Assembly (NCBI RefSeq): GCF_030285625.1
Contig: NZ_CP127294.1
Coordinates: 5,612,001 to 5,676,000, forward strand
From: Amycolatopsis sp. 2-15
GTDB lineage: Bacteria > Actinomycetota > Actinomycetes > Mycobacteriales > Pseudonocardiaceae
DNA length: 64,000 nucleotides
Direction of reading: 5' to 3'
A model generated the notes under the pieces. The model saw nothing but the letters and a program-made list of their open reading frames with translations. It was not told the DNA's origin and searched no databases. The position numbers and the translations under genes are program-made. Positions within the stretch are counted from its first letter, which is position 1; each line of letters starts with the position of its first letter. This document shows, in pieces, positions 7,512 to 15,231 of this stretch.

Positions 7512-8848
7512 AGCCGCACCACGCCGTTCGGGTGCCAGCACGTGAGGGGGCGCAGGCCGGCCGGGGTGAGTTCGGCCGCGAGGGTCACCGGGTGTTCGGC
7601 GGCGAGGGCCAGCAGGGGCCATGGGTCGACGCCCGGGAGCAGGGGCAGGGCGGCACCGTCCACATCGGACAGGGCCCAGCCGCCGTCGTGGCGGGCGGGG
7701 GTGAGGTCGGACAGGAGCACGGGCCAGCGGTCGAGCCACGGGTCCACGGCGAGGGCCTCGGCGAAGGCTGCCAGGGCCTCTGCGACGGTGTCGCCGCGGG
7801 GGACCGGGGTGAGGACGGCCTCGGTGCGGTCGGCGACCAGCGCGCGCAGTGGCAGCGCGCCCGGGTGGAAGGCGAGTTCGCCGGGGACGACGTAGCCGGG
7901 CGGCAGGGAGCTGTCCAACGGGCGACCGGGCGGGGCGAAGGACAGGACCAACGCGACGCGCCCCGAGTGGCGGCCGCGCAGCCAGGTGCGGCGGGTGCGG
8001 AGGTTGTCCTGTTCGTCGTCGACCGCTCCGGTCACGAGCCACTGGTCGGCGACGCGTTCGCCCGACTCCAGCACCTGCGCGGTGCCCGCCGAGAACCCCA
8101 GGCGCGTGCGCACGGTTTCGGCCAGGGGCGCGGGCAGCTCGTCCAAGCGAAGCGCGGCGCCGGCCAGCACGTAGAGCAGCGACAGCTCGGCCAGCAGGTC
8201 ACCCGGCCAGTCGCGGCCGCGCCCGACGAGCCCGGCCGCGCGTCGCAGACCGCCGGCCAGGCCCGGGGCCTGGGCGTCGATCATTCGCGCGGCGACCGTG
8301 CGCAGCTGCTCAGCACCCCCGCCTGAGAAACCACCGCCCTCGAACGCACTGCCCTCGAAGCTCGCGAAACCGGCACCGACGCGGTCGGTCAGCCAGCCGC
8401 GCAGCTCGGCCGCGCCCGCCGTGACACGCGCGAGCCGCTCCTGTGCGCGTTTCGCCGCGGCTTCCAGGTCCTTCGGCGCCTCCGGCTTGCGTTCCGCGCG
8501 CGACGCCCGCGCCTCGCGCTCCGCGAGCCACGTGGAGACGTCGGGCTCCTCAGCCGCCGAAGGCACGTGCTCCGCCGACCACAACAGCAACAACCCCAGC
8601 GCGTGCTTGCACGGGAACTTCCGCGACGGGCACGTGCACTTGAACGCCGGCCCCGCCAGCTCGACCACCGTGCGGTACGGCTTCGCGCCACTGCCCTTGC
8701 ACGAACCCCACACCGCCCGCGCCGAAGCGCCGGCGCCCGACCATTTCGCCGGCACCGCGAGCCCGCGCCCGACCTTGGCCGACGCCGGGTCCGGCGCGAG
8801 CCCGGCGACCTGCTCGGGACTCCAGCGCGTTGCCACCTGTTCGGCCAC
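7508..8848 (-). CDS. SWIM zinc-finger family protein
   Basis: A 446-residue protein, first gene of the operon. The SWIM motif CTC...CKH (Cys71, Cys73, Cys80, His82) lies after KPYRTVVELAGPAFK and before HALGLLLLW, the usual arrangement of this zinc-binding module, which in other proteins binds DNA or protein. The remaining 360 residues are helical with no motif I can name. I chose the GTG at 8846-8848 because an AAGGG ribosome-binding site lies five bases upstream and the protein then starts VAEQVATRWSPEQV, like relatives. An ATG at 8906-8908 would add 20 residues. Its stop is overlapped by the GTG of the next reading frame. The operon promoter should lie in 8849-8950, but no clear -35/-10 pair is visible. 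Confidence 0.85.
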   Translation of the reverse strand: MAEQVATRWSPEQVAGLAPDPASAKVGRGLAVPAKWSGAGASARAVWGSCKGSGAKPYRTVVELAGPAFKCTCPSRKFPCKHALGLLLLWSAEHVPSAAEEPDVSTWLAEREARASRAERKPEAPKDLEAAAKRAQERLARVTAGAAELRGWLTDRVGAGFASFEGSAFEGGGFSGGGAEQLRTVAARMIDAQAPGLAGGLRRAAGLVGRGRDWPGDLLAELSLLYVLAGAALRLDELPAPLAETVRTRLGFSAGTAQVLESGERVADQWLVTGAVDDEQDNLRTRRTWLRGRHSGRVALVLSFAPPGRPLDSSLPPGYVVPGELAFHPGALPLRALVADRTEAVLTPVPRGDTVAEALAAFAEALAVDPWLDRWPVLLSDLTPARHDGGWALSDVDGAALPLLPGVDPWPLLALAAEHPVTLAAELTPAGLRPLTCWHPNGVVRL

Positions 8849-8944
8849 GTTTCCCTTGCCGCTCCGTGTTTCCGACCCCGTGAGGGGCTGACCGGAGAAG
8901 CATCTCATCCGCCACCGACAGATTCCGACACCTGCCCGGTGCCG

Positions 8945-8984
8945 ATGAAAAAACGCCGGACCGCACCATGGCGATCCGGCGTTT
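8945..8984 (-). terminator. Rho-independent terminator of the SqdB-like gene
   Basis: A 10-bp perfect stem (8951-8960 with 8975-8984, AAACGCCGGA/TCCGGCGTTT) is followed in the minus direction by a run of T residues. It lies 25 bases past the epimerase stop and separates that gene from the SWIM operon. Confidence 0.85.
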
Positions 8985-9009
8985 CAGCGTGCCAAGGCGG
9001 CAGAAAGGG

Positions 9010-10164
9010 TCAGGACTTGACCGCGCCCCGCCAGCGCACGGTCGGGCGCATGCGCTCGTCGTTCACGCGGTGCTTGTTCGAACCGACGATGTCGAACAGC
9101 GACTCGATCAGCGTGTCGGACAACAGGTGCGGCTGCAGGCCGAGCTCGACGAGCCCCGTGTGCTTCACGTTGTAGTAGTGCTCGGCCTGCTCCACCCGCG
9201 GGTTGTCCAGGTTCTCGATCTGGACCGGGCCGGGGAAGGTGGTCGCCACGATCTCCGCGATCTGGGCGACCGAGTAGCTCTCGGTCATCTGGTTGAACAC
9301 GCGGAATTCCCCGCGGTCGGCCGGGTTCTCCACGGCGAGCCGGATGCACTCGACGGTGTCGCGGATGTCGAGCAGGCCGCGGGTCTGCCCGCCCTTGCCG
9401 TAGACGGTCAGCGGCTGGCCCAGCACCGCCTGGATCACGAAGCGGTTCAGCACGGTGCCGAACACCGCGTCGTAGTCGAACCGGGTCGCCAGGCGCGGGT
9501 CGAGCGCGGTCTGCGGCGTCTGCTGGCCGTACACGACACCCTGGTTGAGGTCGGTGGCGCGCAGGTCCCAGATGCGGCACGCGAACTCGATGTTGTGGGA
9601 GTCGTGCACCTTCGACAGGTGGTAGAAGGAGCCCGGCTTCTTCGGGTAGAGCATGCGGTCCTTGCGGCCGTTGTGCTCGACCTCGAGCCAGCCCTCTTCG
9701 ATGTCGATGTTGGGCGTGCCGTACTCACCCATCGTGCCGAGCTTCACCAGGTGGATGTCCGGGTTGATCTCGGCGATCGCGTAGAGCAGGTTCAGGTTGC
9801 CGACGACGTTGTTCTGTTGCGTGTAGACGGCGTGCTCGCGGTCGATCATCGAGTATGGCGCGGACCGCTGCTCGGCGAAGTGGACGATCGAGTCGGGAGC
9901 GAAGTCGCGCACGGCCGAATAGGTGAACTCGGCATCGCAGAGGTCGCCCTCGAACAGAGCGATCTTCTTGCCCGACACCTCCTCCCACGCCGCGATGCGC
10001 GTGGGCAGGTCTTCGATGGGGACGAGACTCTCGGCTTCGAGCTCCACGTCGTACTTGCGGCGGGCGTAATTGTCCAGAACAGCCACTTCGTGGCCTTTGT
10101 CCGACAAGTGCAATGCCGTGGGCCAGCCGAGGTAGCCGTCACCGCCGAGAACCAGCACTCGCAT
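9010..10164 (-). CDS. SqdB-like NAD-dependent epimerase (UDP-sulfoquinovose synthase family)
   Basis: A 384-residue extended short-chain dehydrogenase. The N-terminal Rossmann motif is LGGDGYLG (residues 6-13). The catalytic set is Thr144 (in LGTMGEYG), Tyr181 and Lys185 (in YHLSKVHD), positions that nearly coincide with those of plant SQD1/SqdB. The segments RSAPYSMID and NQGVVYGQQT are also typical of that family, which adds sulfite to UDP-glucose to give UDP-sulfoquinovose. The true product here is unproven; related enzymes make other modified UDP-sugars. The ATG at 10162-10164 has a GGAAAGG site upstream. Neighbouring GtrA, glycosyltransferase and epimerase genes support a role in an envelope glycolipid or glycan. 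No sulfoquinovosyl transferase (SqdX-like) gene is visible next to it. Confidence 0.8.
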   Translation of the reverse strand: MRVLVLGGDGYLGWPTALHLSDKGHEVAVLDNYARRKYDVELEAESLVPIEDLPTRIAAWEEVSGKKIALFEGDLCDAEFTYSAVRDFAPDSIVHFAEQRSAPYSMIDREHAVYTQQNNVVGNLNLLYAIAEINPDIHLVKLGTMGEYGTPNIDIEEGWLEVEHNGRKDRMLYPKKPGSFYHLSKVHDSHNIEFACRIWDLRATDLNQGVVYGQQTPQTALDPRLATRFDYDAVFGTVLNRFVIQAVLGQPLTVYGKGGQTRGLLDIRDTVECIRLAVENPADRGEFRVFNQMTESYSVAQIAEIVATTFPGPVQIENLDNPRVEQAEHYYNVKHTGLVELGLQPHLLSDTLIESLFDIVGSNKHRVNDERMRPTVRWRGAVKS

Positions 10165-10345
10165 TGAAGAGCCTTTCCGTATCGTTTACGCGACAAGCAC
10201 GCTGATTCCTCTTTGTACATGACGCCTTGAACACGTCCGAACCTATCGACCAGGTGCTGATGATCACCTGGCAGGCAGCTGTGAATCTACTGTGCGTCGG
10301 GGGGCCGGACGGCAGGCCGATCGGCCCGAGGGGAGACTGGGGGAC

Positions 10346-10852
10346 ATGACGACGGTAACCAACCCGGTGGAGCCTCGCACGACGGACGATTCACCCCGGC
10401 CCCGGCGTCGCCTCGCCGGCAGGTTCTTCCGCGCGGCCACCAGTTCGGTCGCGGCGACCTTGCTCAGCCAGGCGGCGTTGCTCGCGGTCCTCGCCATCGG
10501 CGGTGCTCCGTGGCTGGCCAGCGCGTTCGCGTTTGCCGCGGGTGCGGTCCTGAACTTCTTCCTCACCCGCCGCTGGGTCTGGGGCCGGCGCGGCAAGCCG
10601 GAGGTCGGGCGTGAGCTGCTGCTCTACATCGTCGTCATCTCGATCGGCGGGCTCGCCTCCGTGGGGCTCACCACGCTCACCGGTCACCTGCTCGCGCCGC
10701 TGAACCTGCCGCACGCCTGGTGGGTCATTTTCATCGACGGTGCGTACGTGTTCAGTTACGCTCTGGTTTTCGTGGTGAAGTTCACGATGCTCGACCGCTT
10801 CGTGTTCGCCCGCGGCGCAGCACGTACCCCCGCCACCACGTCCCCGTCATGA
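10346..10852 (+). CDS. GtrA family membrane protein
   Basis: A 168-residue protein with a 35-residue basic N-terminal tail and four predicted membrane helices (for example LLSQAALLAVLAIG, LLYIVVISIGGLASVGL, YALVFVVKFTML). The spacing, the central NFFLTRRWVW segment and the C-terminal KFTMLDRFVF match GtrA/DPMS-associated proteins, which help move lipid-linked sugars across the membrane or present them to glycosyltransferases. A GGGGGA site precedes the ATG at 10346. The 3' end overlaps the convergent GT fusion gene by 71 bases, which is unusual and suggests the two are functionally tied or mutually regulated. Confidence 0.85.
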   Translation: MTTVTNPVEPRTTDDSPRPRRRLAGRFFRAATSSVAATLLSQAALLAVLAIGGAPWLASAFAFAAGAVLNFFLTRRWVWGRRGKPEVGRELLLYIVVISIGGLASVGLTTLTGHLLAPLNLPHAWWVIFIDGAYVFSYALVFVVKFTMLDRFVFARGAARTPATTSPS

Positions 10853-12956
10853 CCCGCGCGTAGTTCGCGCCGTACACGACGCTGCCGCCCTTCTTGCTCT
10901 TGCCCGCCTTGCGCAGCCGCATGCTCATGGGCCGTTCGAGCACCCGGGCGCCGCGCGCGGTGACTCCCAGCAACAGTTCCGAAGACTGGTACTGCGGCTC
11001 GTTGAGCGGAACCGCGCACGCGAGCTCCGCGCGCATCGACCGGAAACCGAACGACGTGTCGGTGATCTTCCGCCAGGTCAGCGCCGAAGCCAGCCACGCG
11101 AACACGCGCACGCCGAGCCAGCGCATGCGGCTGTCGGCCTCTTCGTGGCCCAGCCGCCGCGATCCCGTGACGAAGTCGGCGGTGTCGTCGAGCAGTGGTG
11201 CGACCAGTTCCGCCATTTCGGTGTTGTCGTACTGGCCGTCGCCGTCGGTCGTCACGACGTAGTGCGCGCCGCGTTCGGTCGCGAGGTGGTAACCGAGGCG
11301 CAAAGCCGCGCCCTGGCCCCGGTTCGTCGGCGCGACGCACACGTACGCGCCGTGGTCCTGCGCGATGGCGGCCGTGTTGTCGCCGCCGCCGTCGACGACC
11401 ACGAGCACGTCGACCGGCAGGCCGAGGCACTCGTCGGGCATCTTCTCGAGCACCTGGCCGATTCCGCCGGCCTCGTTGTAAGCGGCGATCACCACGGTCA
11501 GCTCAGACAGCTTCGCGCCCGGGTGCCGGTCGTCGAAGTCCTTGACCGCGCCCACGTCCACGGCGTCCGGGTACGCGGCGAGACGCCGCCGGCTCGCGGC
11601 CGTGAGGGTGGTGAAGCCGAGCGCGCCCGCGACGGGCAGCAGCACGAGCGCCGGGATCTGGTAACGCCACGAGAATTCGAAGACCGCCGAAGCGAAAAGC
11701 AGGAACAACCCGGTGCCGGCGGCGAAAAGCGCACCGCTGCGCGCCTTGTCCCGCGGTTTCTTGCGGCGCAGCAAGGTGAGCAGACCAAGCAGCGCGAAGA
11801 ACCCGAGCACCGCGCCGGGCACGAACCCGCCGTTGAGCTGGTAATCGCGCAGGAACGTGGCGATCGGCTCGTTCACGCTCGGGTCCACGCCGTCGTACTG
11901 CTGGGTGTAGAAAGCGGTGACCGGGGGATCGGACCAGTACGGGTAGGTCTGCTGGAACTGCCAGCGGTCCACCGGCACGTCATTGATCGCGGTCGCGCGC
12001 GTGAACCGGAAGCTCTTGGAGAAGTCGCTGAGGATCGCCTTCGCGACGTCCCACCACTGCGCCTTGAGCACCTGCACCGAGAAGTCGTGCGCCAGCGCCG
12101 TCTTGTCCGCCCCGGGCGGCAGCGGGCCGGGCCACGCGGGGTCGAGGTCGGCGTGCGTGTAGTTGTCGACGAGCCGCGTGGAGACGTCCTCGGTCGGGCA
12201 GAACACCCGCAGCGTCGGGTCGATGTCGAGCTTCGCGCAGTCCGCGACGGCGGCCGTGCGCCCGTAGAGCATGCTGCCGGACGGACCGCTCAGGCCCCAC
12301 TTCCCGGTCTGCGCCTTGACTTCCGCCGCGTACGGCACGAGCACCACGAGGATCGCGAGCAGCCCGACGCCGGCGTTGCGCCAGCCGCGCCACGACCGCC
12401 ACGCGCTGTCCGCGCTCAGCACGTACAGCAGGAACGGCGCGGCGAGCACGACACCGATCAGCCGCACCACCACGGCGAAGCCGATGACCAGACCCGCCAG
12501 CGCGATCCGCCGCCAGTTCGGCTTCCCCTTCGCGAGCAGCAGCCACAGCAGACCCAGCAGCAGCGCCTCGAAGGCGACCTCGGACATGATGTTCTGCTCG
12601 ATCTGCAACTGATAGGCGTCCAGCAGCAGCGGCGCCGTCGCCAGCGCGCCGACCCAGCGGCGCGCGCCCAGGCGCAGCGCGAGCCGGTAAATCCCCACCG
12701 CGATCGCCAGACCGCCCAGGTGCTGCAGCGCCGCTACGAACGACAGCCCGCCGATCGCGAGCAACGGCCGCAGCACCAGGTCGTAGCCGATCGGGTTGAG
12801 CTGGTCGGCCCGCAGTGCGTGCAGGTTGTCGAGGTAGCGGAAGGTGTCGATGTAGACGATCGCCGGCCGGTACGCGACCCAGGTCAGCACCCGCAGCGTC
12901 GTGCCGAGGACGAGCAGGACGAGCAGGAAGGCGTGGCGGCGGAGGAACAGGCTCAC
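10782..12956 (-). CDS. GT-C membrane glycosyltransferase fused to a GT2 (DPM synthase-like) domain
   Basis: A 724-residue protein with two parts. Residues 1 to about 470 form a polytopic membrane protein with about ten helices and an early acidic loop (VYIDTFRYLDNLHAL), resembling GT-C enzymes that use lipid-linked sugar donors. From about residue 485 there is a GT2 domain: TVVIAAYNEAGGIGQ, VLVVVDGGGDNT and the nucleotide/metal motif TTDGDGQYDN, as in dolichyl/polyprenyl-phosphate sugar synthases. One chain could thus both charge a polyprenyl phosphate and transfer the sugar. The GTG start at 12954-12956 overlaps the stop of the epimerase gene (GTGA), so the two are coupled. The 3' end overlaps GtrA convergently by 71 bases. 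The domain assignments are strong; the sugar is unknown. Confidence 0.8.
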   Translation of the reverse strand: MSLFLRRHAFLLVLLVLGTTLRVLTWVAYRPAIVYIDTFRYLDNLHALRADQLNPIGYDLVLRPLLAIGGLSFVAALQHLGGLAIAVGIYRLALRLGARRWVGALATAPLLLDAYQLQIEQNIMSEVAFEALLLGLLWLLLAKGKPNWRRIALAGLVIGFAVVVRLIGVVLAAPFLLYVLSADSAWRSWRGWRNAGVGLLAILVVLVPYAAEVKAQTGKWGLSGPSGSMLYGRTAAVADCAKLDIDPTLRVFCPTEDVSTRLVDNYTHADLDPAWPGPLPPGADKTALAHDFSVQVLKAQWWDVAKAILSDFSKSFRFTRATAINDVPVDRWQFQQTYPYWSDPPVTAFYTQQYDGVDPSVNEPIATFLRDYQLNGGFVPGAVLGFFALLGLLTLLRRKKPRDKARSGALFAAGTGLFLLFASAVFEFSWRYQIPALVLLPVAGALGFTTLTAASRRRLAAYPDAVDVGAVKDFDDRHPGAKLSELTVVIAAYNEAGGIGQVLEKMPDECLGLPVDVLVVVDGGGDNTAAIAQDHGAYVCVAPTNRGQGAALRLGYHLATERGAHYVVTTDGDGQYDNTEMAELVAPLLDDTADFVTGSRRLGHEEADSRMRWLGVRVFAWLASALTWRKITDTSFGFRSMRAELACAVPLNEPQYQSSELLLGVTARGARVLERPMSMRLRKAGKSKKGGSVVYGANYARVMTGTWWRGYVLRRGRTRSGRAS

Positions 12957-13897
12957 GGGGTCGCTTTCAGGTCCAGTTCCGCGAAGTACTTCCAAGCGGT
13001 GGCGAGGCCGTCGGCGAGCGAGATCGCCGGGGCGAAGCCGATGGTCTGAGCGCTGGCGGACACGTCGACGACGACCGCGGGCATCTCGCCCTTGGGCGCG
13101 GCCACGTGCTCCACGGGCAGCTCGGCGCCCGTCACGTCGCGCACGGTCTGCACCATCTCCAGCACCGACACGGAGTGGCCGGCGCCGACGATGGCCCGGC
13201 CGCTGTACCCGCTTTCCAGCGCCAGTGCGATGGCGCGCACCACGTCGTCCACGTGCACGAGGTCGCGGCGCTGCTCGCCCGTGCCGTACACGCGCACGCC
13301 CTCGCCCGCCATCGCGGCGCGCATCATGCGCGGCACGAAGCTGTCCTTGTGGGACATGCCGGGGCCGTAGACGTTGGTGAACCGCAAGGCGCACGTCGTC
13401 ATGCCGTACGCGCCGGAGTAGCCCGACAGCAGCATCTCGCACGCGGCTTTCGTGGCGCCGTACGGAGTGAGGGGCCGCGTGGGCAGGTCGACGGTGATGG
13501 TCGACGTGCCGACGTCGCCGATCACGGCGTTGGTGGAGGCGAGCACGAAGGTCTGCACCCCGCGTTCGCGGGCGAGCTCCAGCAGCCCGTGGGTCACGGC
13601 GACGTTCTCGGTGAACGTGTCGTCGGGCAGCTCCACCGACTTCAGCACCGACGTGAGGGCCGCGAGGTGGACGATGGCGCCCGTACCCGCGGTGACGGCG
13701 GCTTCGCGGGTTTCCGCGTCGCGCAGATTGCCGGTGACCACGCGCACGCCCTCGTCTTCGGTGACGTACGGGACCCGGTCCACGACGGTGACGGGGTAGC
13801 CGCGATCACGCAGTTCGCGCACGGCCGCGCGGCCGATGAAGCCGCTGCCACCGGTGACGACGACGGGTGTCCTTTCAGGACCGTTCTCCAGCACCAT
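12953..13897 (-). CDS. NAD-dependent epimerase/dehydratase
   Basis: A 314-residue extended short-chain dehydrogenase. The cofactor motif is GGSGFIG near residue 15, and the active site is YGATKAACE near residues 145-155. The FTNVYGPGM and RRDLVHVDDVVRA segments are typical of nucleotide-sugar epimerases and dehydratases (UDP-glucose 4-epimerase-like). The start is the ATG at 13895-13897; a GTAGG sequence 11 to 16 bases upstream is a weak ribosome-binding site. The coupled GT fusion follows on the same strand, so this enzyme probably supplies its sugar nucleotide. The specific reaction cannot be read from sequence. Confidence 0.85.
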   Translation of the reverse strand: MVLENGPERTPVVVTGGSGFIGRAAVRELRDRGYPVTVVDRVPYVTEDEGVRVVTGNLRDAETREAAVTAGTGAIVHLAALTSVLKSVELPDDTFTENVAVTHGLLELARERGVQTFVLASTNAVIGDVGTSTITVDLPTRPLTPYGATKAACEMLLSGYSGAYGMTTCALRFTNVYGPGMSHKDSFVPRMMRAAMAGEGVRVYGTGEQRRDLVHVDDVVRAIALALESGYSGRAIVGAGHSVSVLEMVQTVRDVTGAELPVEHVAAPKGEMPAVVVDVSASAQTIGFAPAISLADGLATAWKYFAELDLKATP

Positions 13898-13993
13898 GGC
13901 GCACAACCTACCTCCGCAGCCTGTGAGCCAGGACAGCGGACGAGCGCGGCCGGGCCGATCGGTCCCGGATGTCCGGTAGGTCCGCCCGCGCCC

Positions 13994-14036
13994 GGCGCCC
14001 GTGTGTGGCCACCCCCAGTGACCACACACGGGCGCC
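13994..14036. terminator. Perfect 15-bp hairpin between divergent genes
   Basis: 13994-14008 pairs exactly with 14022-14036 around a 13-base loop, followed on the plus strand by CGTCTCGTTTTCG. No annotated gene ends here: the epimerase starts leftward at 13897 and the XRE gene starts rightward at 14155. It may insulate the XRE promoter or end a short unannotated plus-strand transcript. Confidence 0.5.
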
Positions 14037-14088
14037 CGTCTCGTTTTCGCGACATCCCTTGCGTCGGAGTGTAGCGTTGACGTGACGG

Positions 14089-14118
14089 TTGATGTCAAGT
14101 TTTCGTGACAGCTATGCT
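14089..14118 (+). promoter_or_regulatory. Predicted promoter of the XRE-ImmA-membrane cassette
   Basis: TTGATG at 14089-14094 and TATGCT at 14113-14118 with an 18-base spacer, giving a start near 14125 and a 30-base leader. An inverted CGTGACG...CGTCACG pair (14081-14087 and 14125-14131) brackets it and could be an operator. Confidence 0.5.
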
Positions 14119-14154
14119 TCACGTCGTCACGAGCGGAGGACGGTTGGGGGACTG

Positions 14155-14637
14155 ATGACCGGGACGCCGGACACGGGGGACGCAGGGGCCACGGCGAGCG
14201 GTCCCGACGAGGAGACCAGCTTCGCCGACCGGCTCGCGCACTTGATCTCGACGGTGCACCCGCCGGACCGCAAGCCCTACTCCTACCGGGAGATAGCGCA
14301 GGGGGTCGCCGAGCTCACCGGGGTGAGCATGTCGGCCACCCACGTGCAGCAGCTCGCGGTCGGGGCGCGGCGCGACCCGAAGCGCTCGCACATCCAGGCG
14401 CTGGCGCGCTTCTTCGGCGTGCCCGTCACCTACTTCTTCGACGACGACGTGGCCGAGCGCGTCGACGGGCAGATCGCCGACGTCGTCGCGTGGCGCGACA
14501 CCGGCGCCCGCGACCTCGCGCAGCGCGCGATGCGGCTCTCCGAACGCGACCGCGACACCGTGTCGGCGCTGGTGGACCAGCTGAACAGCTACGACGCCGG
14601 GCGCGAGCGCACCCGCCGCGGGCGCAAACCCGAGTAG
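14155..14637 (+). CDS. XRE-family helix-turn-helix regulator
   Basis: A 160-residue protein. Residues 20-95 contain a helix-turn-helix of the XRE/Cro type: YSYREIAQGVAELTGVSMSA then HVQQLAVGARRDPKRSHIQALARFFGVPVTYFFDD. The last phrase is the usual end of this DNA-binding module in actinobacterial regulators. The C-terminal part is helical (RDLAQRAMRLSERDRDTVSALVDQL), perhaps for dimerisation or for peptidase recognition. The ATG at 14155 follows a GGGGG run and a GGAGGA sequence. Next are an ImmA/IrrE peptidase gene (gap 2 bases) and a seven-TM protein gene (gap 7 bases), an arrangement recurrent in actinomycetes. The peptidase may cleave or inactivate this regulator, but that is inference. 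Confidence 0.85.
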   Translation: MTGTPDTGDAGATASGPDEETSFADRLAHLISTVHPPDRKPYSYREIAQGVAELTGVSMSATHVQQLAVGARRDPKRSHIQALARFFGVPVTYFFDDDVAERVDGQIADVVAWRDTGARDLAQRAMRLSERDRDTVSALVDQLNSYDAGRERTRRGRKPE

Positions 14638-14639
14638 CT

Positions 14640-15224
14640 ATGCTGATCACCGCCGGGGCGCCGCGGTGCACCCGGCTGGTCCAGCCGCCGAGCGCACCGG
14701 GAGGGGTCATCGACCCGAGCCTGAGAGCGCGCGCCCGCACCCGAGTGCACGAGCTGCTGCGCGACGTGCCGCCGCCGCGCCCGTGGTCGATGAACGCGTG
14801 GGTCGACGAGCTGGAACGCCACCGTGGCCGCGAGATCGACCTGGTGGCCGTGGAGTACGAGCCGGGCCGGCCTTCGGGCGCCTGGCAGCGGCGCGCGGAC
14901 TACGACCTCATCGCCTACACCGCCGGCACTTCGCCGTTGCACCAGGACCACATCATCGCCCACGAGCTCGCGCACCTGCTTTGCGAGCACCGCGGGTCCT
15001 GCGTGATGTCCGACGCCGAGGCCGTGGCGCTGGCGCCCGACCTCAGTGCCCACACGCTGTCGCACCTGCTCACGCGCGTGACGACCGACGTCGACGAGCA
15101 CGAGGCCGAGCTCATCGCCGTGCTGCTGATGAGTGCGGCGACGGCGGAGCGCGAACCGCTGAAGCCCGGTGCGTCCGGGCGCTCCGCCGATCGCGCGCGG
15201 CGGCTCGCGTCGCTGCTCGGGTAG
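14640..15224 (+). CDS. ImmA/IrrE family metallo-endopeptidase
   Basis: A 194-residue protein. The zinc-peptidase motif HELAH is in IIAHELAHLLCEH near residues 103-115, preceded by a DYDLIAYTAGTSPLHQDH segment common to ImmA/IrrE-like peptidases. DEHEAELIA near residue 160 may supply the third zinc ligand. Characterised members (Bacillus ImmA, Deinococcus IrrE) cleave XRE-type repressors, and here the gene directly follows an XRE gene. Translation starts at the ATG 14640-14642, two bases after the XRE stop. No signal peptide is seen, so the enzyme is cytosolic. Confidence 0.85.
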   Translation: MLITAGAPRCTRLVQPPSAPGGVIDPSLRARARTRVHELLRDVPPPRPWSMNAWVDELERHRGREIDLVAVEYEPGRPSGAWQRRADYDLIAYTAGTSPLHQDHIIAHELAHLLCEHRGSCVMSDAEAVALAPDLSAHTLSHLLTRVTTDVDEHEAELIAVLLMSAATAEREPLKPGASGRSADRARRLASLLG

Positions 15225-15231
15225 CGGCCGG

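Noticed and set aside
6235..7545. Long plus-strand reading frame across the repeat region, Cys/Gly/Arg-rich
   Set aside because: It runs antisense through the DUF5691 coding sequence, has no ribosome-binding site, and the opposite frame is the one with exact overlaps to both neighbours.
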